Source: Muribaculaceae bacterium
GTDB lineage: Bacteria; Bacteroidota; Bacteroidia; Bacteroidales; Muribaculaceae
Assembly (NCBI GenBank): GCA_017553785.1
Contig: JAFZKD010000119.1
Span: 1-64,000, forward strand
Length of the DNA stretch: 64,000 nt
Direction: 5' to 3'
Within the stretch, counting starts at the first letter, position 1, and each line of letters starts with the position of its first letter. Position numbers and translations under genes: made by a program. Shown piece after piece: positions 53,194 through 62,535 of the stretch. The notes under the pieces are model-generated. The model was not told the origin of the DNA and did no database searches. It saw only the letters and a program-made list of their open reading frames with translations.

Positions 53194-56100
53194 TCAGTTA
53201 TTGCCGAGCAGCACATCGATCAGTGCGGTTACATCAGCGATGCTGACACCCTGGTCACCATTCACATCGGCGCAGATTACGCAAGCGTTATCGTTACTAC
53301 CCAGCAGGTAGTCGATGAGCGCGGTCACGTCGGCAATGGTCACGCTACCATCATGGTTCACGTCACCAATATTATATCCGTGGCCCTGGTTCTCGAGCAG
53401 TGTAACCGTCTCGGTGTTAGAGGTGGCATCAGTACCGTCGATATAGTTGGCCACAACATAGTAGTTGTAGGTAGCGCCTTCGGTAAGGCCTTCAACTACA
53501 TAATACTTGCCGGTGATGCCTGTGATTACGCGAGAGTTCTCGTCACCAGTCTCAACGACAGCCTTAGCGGTAGTCTCACCACTATAAATCTGCACACTAT
53601 ACAGATACCAGCGCTGACGACTGCCGGTACTGGATAAGGTCACCTGCTGGTCAGCAGCAGCGGTCACGCCGCTCAGCACAACGGTATAATCAGCAGCTTC
53701 GCTGGTCAACTCGACAGACTCGCTGACATCACCGCAAGAAACGGTGAGCGTGGTGGCGTCAGTGCCAAAGTTCTTAGCGTTGAACCTCACAGTGACGGTG
53801 CCGCCACAGGTGGTCAGGTCAAGAGCAGGAGAAATCAGCGTGCCGCCATTGCTCGAGTTACCGAACTTGAGGCCTCCACCACCGGCCTGGTATATGTATG
53901 AGCCAGTCCAGCCTGCATTATCACAGTATTCGTCAAGCGAGGTCTCGATGCGGCTTGTGCCGTCGTTTTGGGCGGTAACACCGCCAAAGGCTTCGCTCAG
54001 AAGCAGTTCACTACTCTGACCCACCTTATTAACATACAAGGTGTAGTCGGTCACGTATGCCGCATTGGTCTCGTCGCTCCAGTCGGCGCGGAACGAGGTA
54101 GTTGTGATGTAATTCTCATCAGCGGGCAACATCACGAGTTCACCAAGCGGCATGGCTGCGGTACCAGTGACTGTAACGGCCACATCCTCGGCGCCCTCGC
54201 TACCCACAGTGATGGTAGCGGTGTGTGTGCCAGCGGCAGTCGGAGCATAGGTCACGGTGACAGTAGCACCCTCCTCGGCATCAGCAATGCTGACGGTTGC
54301 GGGAGTGATGGTGAACATACCGCTCTCGTCGGTCAGTGTAACAGTCACGTTGCCAGTGAGGTCAGCACCCAATACGTCAAAGGTAGCGGTCACAGTCTCG
54401 CCTACGTTGGCATTCATAACCAGCGTTTCGGGATCAACGATCAGCTCGGGAGTGGGAACCACAGTGTTCTCAAGTGTCACTTGCTCGGTGTTCGAGTTGG
54501 CGTTAGTGCCATCAATGTAGTTAGCCACTACATAGAACTTGTAGGTTGCACCTGGGGTCAGGTTCTGAACCGTGTAGTTCTTGGCAGTGATGCCTGTGAT
54601 AACACGGCTGTTCTCGTCACCGGTTTCACTCACAGCCTTAAGAGTAGCACCGTTGTAGATATTCACGCTATACAGATAGTAACGCTGACGGCTACCTGTG
54701 CTGGAGATGGTCACTTGCTGACCGGCAGTTGCAGTCACTCCGTTGAGGACAACAGTGTAATCGGCAGCGGCGTCAGTCAGCGTTACGGTCTGGCTGGCTT
54801 CACCGCAAGAAACAGTAAGCGTGGTGATATCGGTGCCATAATTCTTAGCGTTGAGAGCCACGGTGATTGACCCTCCGCAATTCGTCAGGTCAAGTACTGG
54901 CGAAATCAACGTGCCGCCATTGCTCGAGTTACCGAACTTGAGGCCTCCACCACCTGCCTGGTAAATGTATGAGCCAGTCCAGCCGGCGTTATCACAGTAG
55001 TCGTCGAGGGATGTCTCGATACGGGTCGTACCGTCGTTTGCCGCTGTAACACCGCTGAACGCCTCGCTCAGGAGCAGGTTGCTATTGTCACCCACCTTAT
55101 TGACGTACAAGGTGTAGTCCTGAACATAGGCGGCACTCGTGGCATCGGTCCATGTTGCGGTGAACGAAGTGGTTGTCACGTTGGTAGCTGCCGCCATCAC
55201 GGGAGCATTAGTCTGCATCGCAGCGGTTCCGTTGATGGTTACGGTTACAGCTTCGGCACCAGCGCTGGCTATGGTAACAGTAGCGGGATGGGCACCGGTA
55301 GCCGTCGGGGCATAAGTAACAGTTACAGTGGCGCCATTCTCGGCATTCGCCTTGCTGATCGTCGTAGGATTGATGGAGTAAACGCCGTTATCGTCGTTCA
55401 GGGTCAGTGTGACGTTACCCTCCAAATCAGCACCCAAAATGTCGAAAGTACACGTAGAGGTTTCACCCACATTTGCTGTCATCGTCAGGGTCTCGGGATA
55501 AGCAATCAGTTCGGGAGTAGGAACCACGCTACCCTCAAGGGTAACAGTCTTGACATTGGACTGCTTGCTGGTGCCGTCGGTGTAGTTGGCTACCACATAG
55601 AACTTGTAGCTGCCGCCCGCTGTCAGGTTGCTGACGGTATAGTTCTTGGCGGTGATGCCCGTGATGACACGGCTGTTGGCATCTCCGGTCTCGCTGGCAG
55701 TGAGTTTGGCACTGTTATCGCCGGTCGTTATCTCGACGTTGTACAGGTACCAGCGCTTGCGACTGCCGTTGCTGGCGATAGTCACCTTTTGACCTGCAGC
55801 AGCGGTCACACCGCTCAAGACCACGGTATAGTCGGTAGCTGTGCCAGTGAGCGTAACGGTCTGGCTGGCGTTGCCACATGAGATGGTCAGCACAGTAGCA
55901 TCGGTGTTATAGGTCTTGGCATTGATCTTCACGGTAATGGTTCCGCCGCTGGTGCTCATGTCTAGGGCGGGAGTGGTCACACTGCCGCCGTTGCTCGAGT
56001 TACCCAACTTGAGGCCGCCACCGCCTGCCTGATAGACGTAACTGCCCGTCCAGCCTGCATTGTCGCAGTATTGGTCAAGTGAGCTCTCAATGCGGGTTGA

Positions 56101-57423
56101 GCCATCACTTGTAGCGGTAACACCGCCAAAGGTTTCGGTCAGCAGGGTCTCAGAATTGGGATCATAAGCCTGAACATAGAGCGTGTAATCAGTCACGTTG
56201 TCGTTGTCAGTCTGATCGGTCCAGACAGCCTTGAACGAGTTGGTGCCCACGTTGCTGGCATCGGCCATTACAGGGGCATAGGTCTCAATGGCAGTGCCTT
56301 CAGGATAAATCTGATAGAGCATCTGCTGATAGGACGAGAAGGTGTAACCGTCAACACTGAAAGCGTCAAGAGCGAAGTAGCCGTCGCCATCGCCGCTCCA
56401 GCCCCAGTTCACGTGATACTTGCTGCCATTCCAGCCGTCAACAACAAAGGCATGGCCTCCTGCCCAATTGTCATCACCGGCATACAGGATGGGACGACCC
56501 GCCTCGAGGTCGGCCTGCATCATGGTGTTCCATGCGCTAGCGCTGTAGTTGTCACGGTCGATACAGGTCGCGCCTGAATTGTAGCCAAAAGTCTGCATTC
56601 CTGTTAGCTGGTCCTCGCAATAGGCGCCGCTGCCGCCGCCCGAAGATGTATCATAGTCCATGATGCACGACTGACCGCAATAGCGCATCAGTGTGGCGAC
56701 AGCATTACCCTGGGCAGTCGTATAATTACCACTGGTGTAGGTGTCCAGCATATTAGCCCAGTCAACAGTAGTTCCGGGGAGTGCCGACACCTGAATTCTT
56801 CTCGTCGACGTGGTATAGCCGCTCAACGCAGGAAGTTGAGCGGGATATTTCCAATAGTACATCACCTGAGCCATTGCGGTTGCGACACAGCCAGTCAGAC
56901 AGTAGGAGCCATTGCGGGTAGGACACTGGTTGTAATAGGGTGCCTCCTGGTCCCACTTGCTGGTCATCAGAGGTGATACACTCAAGGTGACTTTTCCCGC
57001 CATAAGTTTGCTGGGCGTTACCACTTCCAACTTGGGGTTGGCATACAGGTACTCCATCTGACGCTTGTACTGATCCAGCCACCACTTCATGTTGCTGGGG
57101 ATGCGGTCCATATCAAGCGCTTTGTCACCATAACCGAGAATCTCCTCGGCGCGGTCATCACCTGCAACGATGACAAAAGCGCCACCGTCTTTTGCATTAA
57201 ACACATAATAGTCAGCCGCTGCAGCGTTCACTTTCGACACCTCGGTGTATGCGAGTTGCATACTTGACGGTGAAGCCATGAACCTGGAGCCGGGCTGGGC
57301 ATTCAAGAACTGGACGGCTTTGCCCATTGCGGCATTGGCATCCACATTAGCTGCAGTCATGTTGGCAGTTGTGCATACCAGCATAACGAGCATCAATGAT
57401 TTCAAGAAGTTCACGATTCTCAT
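53194..57423 (-). CDS. C10-family (streptopain/interpain) cysteine protease with repeated C-terminal modules and dockerin-like repeats
   Basis: 1,409 residues. Signal peptide, then a C10 prodomain (about 25-150, VFNAKDGGAFVIVAGDDRAEEILGYGD), then the catalytic domain with nucleophile Cys179 in TGCVATAMAQ and the active-site His in GGHAFVVDGW. Related enzymes (SpeB, interpain A) are secreted as zymogens and cut host proteins. The rest is three tandem copies of a module of about 355-360 residues: a fibronectin type III-like start, a GGGGLKxGNSSNGG jelly-roll segment, a second FnIII part (ENSRVITGITAKNYTV), and a choice-of-anchor-like segment (PETLxMxANVGET). Two dockerin-like units end the protein. 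No sorting domain. The promoter is at 57530-57561. Confidence 0.92.
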   Translation of the reverse strand: MRIVNFLKSLMLVMLVCTTANMTAANVDANAAMGKAVQFLNAQPGSRFMASPSSMQLAYTEVSKVNAAAADYYVFNAKDGGAFVIVAGDDRAEEILGYGDKALDMDRIPSNMKWWLDQYKRQMEYLYANPKLEVVTPSKLMAGKVTLSVSPLMTSKWDQEAPYYNQCPTRNGSYCLTGCVATAMAQVMYYWKYPAQLPALSGYTTSTRRIQVSALPGTTVDWANMLDTYTSGNYTTAQGNAVATLMRYCGQSCIMDYDTSSGGGSGAYCEDQLTGMQTFGYNSGATCIDRDNYSASAWNTMMQADLEAGRPILYAGDDNWAGGHAFVVDGWNGSKYHVNWGWSGDGDGYFALDAFSVDGYTFSSYQQMLYQIYPEGTAIETYAPVMADASNVGTNSFKAVWTDQTDNDNVTDYTLYVQAYDPNSETLLTETFGGVTATSDGSTRIESSLDQYCDNAGWTGSYVYQAGGGGLKLGNSSNGGSVTTPALDMSTSGGTITVKINAKTYNTDATVLTISCGNASQTVTLTGTATDYTVVLSGVTAAAGQKVTIASNGSRKRWYLYNVEITTGDNSAKLTASETGDANSRVITGITAKNYTVSNLTAGGSYKFYVVANYTDGTSKQSNVKTVTLEGSVVPTPELIAYPETLTMTANVGETSTCTFDILGADLEGNVTLTLNDDNGVYSINPTTISKANAENGATVTVTYAPTATGAHPATVTIASAGAEAVTVTINGTAAMQTNAPVMAAATNVTTTSFTATWTDATSAAYVQDYTLYVNKVGDNSNLLLSEAFSGVTAANDGTTRIETSLDDYCDNAGWTGSYIYQAGGGGLKFGNSSNGGTLISPVLDLTNCGGSITVALNAKNYGTDITTLTVSCGEASQTVTLTDAAADYTVVLNGVTATAGQQVTISSTGSRQRYYLYSVNIYNGATLKAVSETGDENSRVITGITAKNYTVQNLTPGATYKFYVVANYIDGTNANSNTEQVTLENTVVPTPELIVDPETLVMNANVGETVTATFDVLGADLTGNVTVTLTDESGMFTITPATVSIADAEEGATVTVTYAPTAAGTHTATITVGSEGAEDVAVTVTGTAAMPLGELVMLPADENYITTTSFRADWSDETNAAYVTDYTLYVNKVGQSSELLLSEAFGGVTAQNDGTSRIETSLDEYCDNAGWTGSYIYQAGGGGLKFGNSSNGGTLISPALDLTTCGGTVTVRFNAKNFGTDATTLTVSCGDVSESVELTSEAADYTVVLSGVTAAADQQVTLSSTGSRQRWYLYSVQIYSGETTAKAVVETGDENSRVITGITGKYYVVEGLTEGATYNYYVVANYIDGTDATSNTETVTLLENQGHGYNIGDVNHDGSVTIADVTALIDYLLGSNDNACVICADVNGDQGVSIADVTALIDVLLGNN
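53740..56100 (-). repeat. Intragenic tandem repeat of about 1.07 kb in the large C10 gene
   Basis: Three copies of the module recur at intervals of about 1,070-1,080 nt. Marker segments are near 53845, 54912 and 55985, each reading GCCGCCATTGCTCGAGTTAC on the plus strand or a close variant. Long stretches are identical between the first two copies. Confidence 0.8.
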
Positions 57424-57529
57424 TGTAACAATTAATTAAATATGAATAATAACAATAATATAAACTCAATGTTTTTGGTCTATGATGGCGTTAACCCGAT
57501 GATACATCACTGCATCAAGAAAAGTGGCC

Positions 57530-57561
57530 CAAATTTATTAAAAAACATCTGTGCCACCAAT
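57530..57561 (-). promoter_or_regulatory. Promoter of the large C10 gene
   Basis: Minus-strand TAAATTTG at 57530-57537 (TAnnTTTG) and ATTG at 57558-57561 with 20 nt between; leader about 100 nt. Confidence 0.55.
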
Positions 57562-57644
57562 AGTTTAACCTAAAAACTTATATAATTCTCATTGCAGCTG
57601 ACATTTTGTTCAGCCAACCGCCTTATTCTTAAATTAGACTTCAA

Positions 57645-59237
57645 TTATTTAGAGATAATCTCCCCTATCACGGCATTGACATCGGCAACTGTCACCTCAC
57701 CGTCACCATTCACATCAACCCGCGGCGAGGCGTCATTGCTCATGATGGCGTTGATGATACAATTCACATCGGCGATGCTCACCTCGCCGTCTCCGTTCAC
57801 GTCCATCACCATGCCCTGCTCGAGAGTCACGCGTCTGATTTTTGACTTTTTTGAGGTGCCATCGGTATAGTGGGCCTCGACACAGTATTTGTAACTTCCG
57901 CCAGGAGTGAGATTTCTGATGGTATAGTGCTTTTGGGTCAAGCCATGAATAACAAGGCCTTCTTCCCCTTCAATTTCATCGTTGATCGGAATGAGTGTCT
58001 CATTTTCTGGATCATAAGTCTGCAAATGAAGCGAATAATCTGATATCAGTTCTGTCGGGGTGCGGTCAATCCAGGACAACGTGAATGAGGTGATACCCAC
58101 GTCACTAACATCAATGAGTTGGGGCGTGAACTTATGGAATAACGTCTCGGGCAAAATCTTATGCAACATGAAATGGTACACGCCCGACAGTCCAGACATC
58201 GTATTCAGAGTGTAGTAGCCGTCACAATCGCCTCCCCAACCCCAATTCACGTGAAACAGGATGCCGTCACACCCGTCTATCACAAACGCGTGACCAGTCT
58301 CACTACCTCCTCCGCTATAAAGCACCGGACGGGCATTCATCAGATCAGACCTCACCATCTCATCCCATGTATCATCGTCAAAATAATAGCGGTTCTCCAA
58401 CGTAGCGCCCGAATAATAACCCATCAGTTTCATTCCATCAAGCTGATCCAATAAAAAGGCACTGCTGCCATCAATGCCATATCTCATTTTTGCTGCCTGG
58501 CCACAGTAACGCATCAACGTGGCCACAGCATTCGCCTGGGCACTGGTATAGTCGTTATCACTGTAATCATCCAGCATGTTATCCCAGTCAAAGGTGGTAC
58601 CAAGCAATTCCGGGACTTGATTAGTCAAAGTGGTCGTATAAGTATAGGCAGGTACAGCAGGGGCTACCAAAGGATATTTCCAGTAGTGCATCACCTGGGC
58701 CATCGCTGTAGCGACACAGCCCGTGTAACAACGCTTTCCATACATCATAGGACATTCGTTATTGTAAGGCTCTTTCTGATTCCATGTGCAGGTCAACATC
58801 GGTTCCACAACCACATCAGATTGTGGCGATGAGCGTCTTAATCGCAAATCAGAGTGCGCAAACAAGGTCTCCATCTGGTCGCGGTACTGATCCAACAGCC
58901 AGCGCGTGTTACAAGGCACATCTCTCATGTTGATGGACTTTTCACCATAGGCTAAAACATGATCGACCCGGTCATCACCCGCCACGATGACAAAAGCATC
59001 GCCTTTATCGGAGTTAAACACATAGTAATCGGCACAACCTGGACGGGACGGCGACCACTCGGTATAAGCAAGCTTCAGGCTGACATTGCCTGGGGACATC
59101 AACTTGCCCGAACTTCGCGACTGGAGAAAACCGGCCGCAAGCGCTTCTGCGCCAACGGCATCCACGTCGGCCGCCCACAGGTCAACCGATAAGAATAGCA
59201 GCAAAGCTGCCGGCAAGAAAGACTGCACGATACTCAT
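57645..59237 (-). CDS. C10-family cysteine protease with dockerin-like C terminus
   Basis: 530 residues. Signal peptide, C10 prodomain (about 25-145, VIVAGDDRVDHVLAYGEKS), catalytic Cys174 in YTGCVATAMAQ, and His in GHAFVIDGCDG (near residue 315). One fibronectin-like module follows (about 370-465), then two calcium-loop units (DVNGDGEVSIADVNCIINAIM; DVNGDGEVTVADVNAVIGEII). It is a compact paralog of the neighbouring large protease on the same strand. A promoter with -7 box TATATTTG lies at 59292-59322. Confidence 0.92.
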   Translation of the reverse strand: MSIVQSFLPAALLLFLSVDLWAADVDAVGAEALAAGFLQSRSSGKLMSPGNVSLKLAYTEWSPSRPGCADYYVFNSDKGDAFVIVAGDDRVDHVLAYGEKSINMRDVPCNTRWLLDQYRDQMETLFAHSDLRLRRSSPQSDVVVEPMLTCTWNQKEPYNNECPMMYGKRCYTGCVATAMAQVMHYWKYPLVAPAVPAYTYTTTLTNQVPELLGTTFDWDNMLDDYSDNDYTSAQANAVATLMRYCGQAAKMRYGIDGSSAFLLDQLDGMKLMGYYSGATLENRYYFDDDTWDEMVRSDLMNARPVLYSGGGSETGHAFVIDGCDGILFHVNWGWGGDCDGYYTLNTMSGLSGVYHFMLHKILPETLFHKFTPQLIDVSDVGITSFTLSWIDRTPTELISDYSLHLQTYDPENETLIPINDEIEGEEGLVIHGLTQKHYTIRNLTPGGSYKYCVEAHYTDGTSKKSKIRRVTLEQGMVMDVNGDGEVSIADVNCIINAIMSNDASPRVDVNGDGEVTVADVNAVIGEIISK

Positions 59238-59291
59238 AATCCCAGATTTTAAATAATTAGTAATAAATTACGACACTGTCGTTAAGAATTG

Positions 59292-59322
59292 CAAATATAT
59301 AACTATTTTTTCAAATTCCAAG
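59292..59322 (-). promoter_or_regulatory. Promoter of the shorter C10 gene
   Basis: Minus-strand TATATTTG (59292-59299) and CTTG (59319-59322) with a 19-nt spacer; leader about 50 nt. Confidence 0.6.
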
Positions 59323-59384
59323 AATATTTATCAAAATTTTTCATTTCACCCTTTTTTGATTTCAATATGATGATAAAATACAAC

Positions 59385-59413
59385 AACTGCAGCAAGTGAA
59401 TCATGCTGCAGTT
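59385..59413 (-). terminator. Terminator of the ettA-lipoprotein transcript
   Basis: A perfect 10-bp stem (AACTGCAGCA / TGCTGCAGTT) 48 nt after the lipoprotein stop; the minus-strand continuation is GTTGTATTTTAT. Confidence 0.6.
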
Positions 59414-59460
59414 GATAAATCCTGAAAGAGTGTCCTCAATATAGGAGATGATTCTTTCCG

Positions 59461-60468
59461 TCACACGTTCAGCAGCTGTTTGCTGCGCTTGAACAAAGCG
59501 GGATCTTTGATTTTCTTTAAATCGTTGACAATCCACTCGGGGTTCACATCCTCTAGGACTTTCAGCATGCCTCGCGTCAACTGACTATCAGGGTGTTCAC
59601 AGCACCATCTCATGAGCCTCTCGGTATCACAGTGAAGGCGCATTCCCACCAATATGTGGAAGTCGCCCAGCAATTGGGCAGGGTCGGTGATAGAGCCCTT
59701 GGCGTCATCAAGGAAGGTATTGACCCGGTCACAAAAGGTCGTGTCGCTCAACGGTGTCCATGACAGGACCTCAAGTTGACGTTTGTTGCGCCAGTACGGG
59801 GTGAGTAGCGTGGTGTCAGCGCTATAGACAATTCCCACCTTGCCCACATTGAAGTGGCCGTTCTGAGCGATAGTGATGGGCAACTCGTGATGGATGAACC
59901 ACAGGGTGGAGTCGGTATCAATGCCATCACGCTGTTCGTTATATGAAACCCAGCGGCTCAGGTTCATCGGTTTGCCGAATTTGTCGGGCAAGACCAATCG
60001 CATTGAGTCGATGCCCACATTGCGGACATGCTCGTCGATATCGTCCCAATAAGACAAATTCATGCCGCCACATTCGCCCAATCGCATAAAGTCCAGCATA
60101 CCGTCTTTTCCGTAGGTCGCCATCCAACAGGTGCGGCTGTCACCATAAGATGACTCGCCCAGCAAAAGGGCAATGCCATTGTCTGGGTAATACCGTACGC
60201 CCCATACACGCAAGACGCTGGTGGCCGTGTCCACGCCCATCACCTTGTCAAGACCTAAAGCTTGACAGGATTCCATATCAAGGATATGATGAGGCAAGTT
60301 GGCACCGTCGTCATCGAAATTAATGTCGTCGGCCACGCTCAGAGAGTCATCGCATATACCCACGCTGCACAAGAAATCGTGTCCATTGTCAATAGTATCA
60401 CCTTGCTGCCACTTGCTGCTGCAGGAGATGGTGGCAAGTGCCACCAGTAAGATAACAAGATGTCTCAT
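59461..60468 (-). CDS. Lipoprotein of unknown function
   Basis: 335 residues from ATG 60468 (MRHLVILLVALATISC; lipobox ATISC). The rest is mainly beta with several Trp/Tyr-rich strands (WGVRYYPDNGIALLLGESSYGD) and a helical C terminus. I do not recognise the family. It follows ettA by 33 nt on the same strand, so it is probably co-transcribed, although the two have no clear functional link. Confidence 0.75.
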   Translation of the reverse strand: MRHLVILLVALATISCSSKWQQGDTIDNGHDFLCSVGICDDSLSVADDINFDDDGANLPHHILDMESCQALGLDKVMGVDTATSVLRVWGVRYYPDNGIALLLGESSYGDSRTCWMATYGKDGMLDFMRLGECGGMNLSYWDDIDEHVRNVGIDSMRLVLPDKFGKPMNLSRWVSYNEQRDGIDTDSTLWFIHHELPITIAQNGHFNVGKVGIVYSADTTLLTPYWRNKRQLEVLSWTPLSDTTFCDRVNTFLDDAKGSITDPAQLLGDFHILVGMRLHCDTERLMRWCCEHPDSQLTRGMLKVLEDVNPEWIVNDLKKIKDPALFKRSKQLLNV

Positions 60469-60501
60469 TTCAACCATTATCTATTATCTTTTATCTATTA
60501 T

Positions 60502-62196
60502 TTAATCACCGAGTTTCCTGTAGCGCACACGCGTCGGTTCTTCCTTGCCCAGGCGCTTGAGTTTATTCTCCTCATATTCGCTGTAACTGCCCTCGAAGAA
60601 GAACACGTTGCTATTGCCCTCAAAGGCGAGGATGTGGGTGCAGATGCGGTCCAGGAACCAGCGGTCGTGGCTGATGACCACGGCGCATCCGGCAAAGTCC
60701 TCCAAACCTTCCTCCAGCGCACGCAGGGTGTTCACGTCAATATCGTTGGTCGGCTCATCGAGCAAGAGCACGTTACCCTCCTCCTTCAGCGCCAAAGCCA
60801 GTTGCAGGCGGTTGCGCTCACCACCCGAGAGGACACCGCACTTCTTCTGCTGGTCAACACCACTAAAGTTGAAACGGGACAGATAGGCACGGGCGTTGAC
60901 GTCGCGACCGCCCATGCGCAGCAGTTCCACGCCACCCGAAATCACCTCATACACGGTTTTGTCGGGGTCGATGCTCGTGTGTTGCTGGTCAACATACACC
61001 GCCTTGACGGTCTCGCCAACCTCAAACACGCCGCTATCAGGCTTCTCCAAACCCATGATCAGGCGGAAGAGCGTCGTCTTGCCAGCGCCGTTGGGACCAA
61101 TGACACCAACAATGCCGTTTGGTGGCAACATGAAGTTCAGGTCGTCAAACAGCAGTTTGTCGCCAAAGGCCTTCGCCACATGCTGTGCCTCAATGACTTT
61201 GTTGCCCAAACGCGGACCGTTGGGAATGAATATCTCGAGTTTCTCCTCTTTTTCCTTGACGGTCTCGTTCAGCAGCTTGTCGTAGCTGTTCAAACGCGCC
61301 TTACCCTTGGCTTGTCGCGCTTTGGGAGCCATGCGCACCCATTCCAGCTCACGCTGCAGGGTCTTCTGACGCTTGCTCTCGGTTTTCTCTTCCTGGGCGA
61401 GGCGCATGGTCTTCTGCTCCAGCCAACTGCTGTAATTACCTTTCCAGGGGATACCCTCACCACGGTCCAACTCAAGGATCCAGCCAGCGACATGGTCCAG
61501 GAAGTAACGGTCGTGGGTCACAGCAATGACAGTACCCTCATATTGCTGCAGGTGCTGCTCAAGCCAGTCGATGGACTCGGCATCCAGGTGGTTGGTAGGC
61601 TCGTCGAGCAGCAGCACATCGGGCTTTTGGAGCAACAGGCGGCACAAGGCCACACGTCGGCGCTCACCACCGCTCAGATGCTCGGTCAGCTGGTCACCCT
61701 CGGGGCAGCGCAACGCGTCCATCGCACGTTCCAGACGGCTGTCCAGATTCCACGCGTCGGTCGCGTCGATGACGTCCTGCAACTCGGCTTGACGGGCAAA
61801 CAGCTTGTCCATCTTCTCGGGGTCCTCATAGTACTCAGGCAGTCCGAACTTGAGGTTGATGTCCTCAAACTCCTTGAGCGTGTCCACCACATGCTGCACG
61901 CCTTCCTGCACCACTTCTTTGACCGTCTTGGTCGGATCGAGTTGCGGGTCCTGAGGCAGGTAACCCACGCTATAACCAGGTGCGAATACCACCTGGCCCT
62001 GGTACTGGGTCTCAAGGCCAGCGATAATCTTCATTAGCGTCGATTTACCCGCTCCGTTCAAACCGATGATACCGATTTTCGCACCATAGTAGAACGAGAG
62101 GTAGATGTTCTTGAGAATCTGTTTCTGATTTTGCTGGATGGTTTTGCTCACGCCCACCATCGAGAAGATAATCTTTTTGTCGTCAACGGTTGCCAT
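60502..62196 (-). CDS. ettA: ABC-F translation factor EttA
   Basis: 564 residues from ATG 62196 (MATVDDKKIIFSMVGVSK); the frame is open to 62289 but the promoter lies at 62225-62256. Two ABC domains: Walker A GLNGAGKSTLMK and GPNGAGKTTLF; signature motifs LSGGERRRVALCRLLL and LSGGERNRLQLALAL; Walker B DVLLLDEPTNHLD and NVLLLDEPTNDID. EttA binds the ribosomal E site and gates the first elongation steps by ATP level. Confidence 0.96.
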   Translation of the reverse strand: MATVDDKKIIFSMVGVSKTIQQNQKQILKNIYLSFYYGAKIGIIGLNGAGKSTLMKIIAGLETQYQGQVVFAPGYSVGYLPQDPQLDPTKTVKEVVQEGVQHVVDTLKEFEDINLKFGLPEYYEDPEKMDKLFARQAELQDVIDATDAWNLDSRLERAMDALRCPEGDQLTEHLSGGERRRVALCRLLLQKPDVLLLDEPTNHLDAESIDWLEQHLQQYEGTVIAVTHDRYFLDHVAGWILELDRGEGIPWKGNYSSWLEQKTMRLAQEEKTESKRQKTLQRELEWVRMAPKARQAKGKARLNSYDKLLNETVKEKEEKLEIFIPNGPRLGNKVIEAQHVAKAFGDKLLFDDLNFMLPPNGIVGVIGPNGAGKTTLFRLIMGLEKPDSGVFEVGETVKAVYVDQQHTSIDPDKTVYEVISGGVELLRMGGRDVNARAYLSRFNFSGVDQQKKCGVLSGGERNRLQLALALKEEGNVLLLDEPTNDIDVNTLRALEEGLEDFAGCAVVISHDRWFLDRICTHILAFEGNSNVFFFEGSYSEYEENKLKRLGKEEPTRVRYRKLGD

Positions 62197-62224
62197 AATG
62201 ATCTTGAGTATTTGTTCCTGCTGG

Positions 62225-62256
62225 CAAAGGTAAGGAATTCTTTTGACTTGTACAAG
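62225..62256 (-). promoter_or_regulatory. Promoter of ettA
   Basis: Minus-strand TACCTTTG (62225-62232) with CTTG (62253-62256) 20 nt upstream; leader about 25 nt. Confidence 0.7.
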
Positions 62257-62535
62257 GCTTTCCTCCCCTTTACCCCAATCAGTTGACAACAGTTCGACTT
62301 ACTGGTCGTGTTAAGGACAGTAGCACCTATTAAAATGGGCGCACTTCACAATTCAACTGCTGGAACTATAACCACCTTGCTGACGAGGATTTGTACAAAT
62401 GATATTAAAATTTTGTATAAAAATTTGATTTATTTCCCGTGCGATAGCACGTTTATGATAACCTGTAACAATTATGACACACCGCCTTATTATCGACTTT
62501 TATGCGGCTGCCCTAGATATTAGTTTAATTATAAA

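Noticed and set aside
53968-54870. 300-codon plus-strand frame in the large C10 gene
   Set aside because: Antisense to a repeated fibronectin-like region; the apparent order comes from the repeats on the other strand.
59303-59536. 77-codon minus-strand frame overlapping the lipoprotein 3' end
   Set aside because: It overlaps a terminator and a real gene in another frame and has no conserved look.
60460-62037. 525-codon plus-strand open frame opposite ettA
   Set aside because: It is the antisense shadow of a well-supported ABC-F gene, without promoter or recognisable domain.
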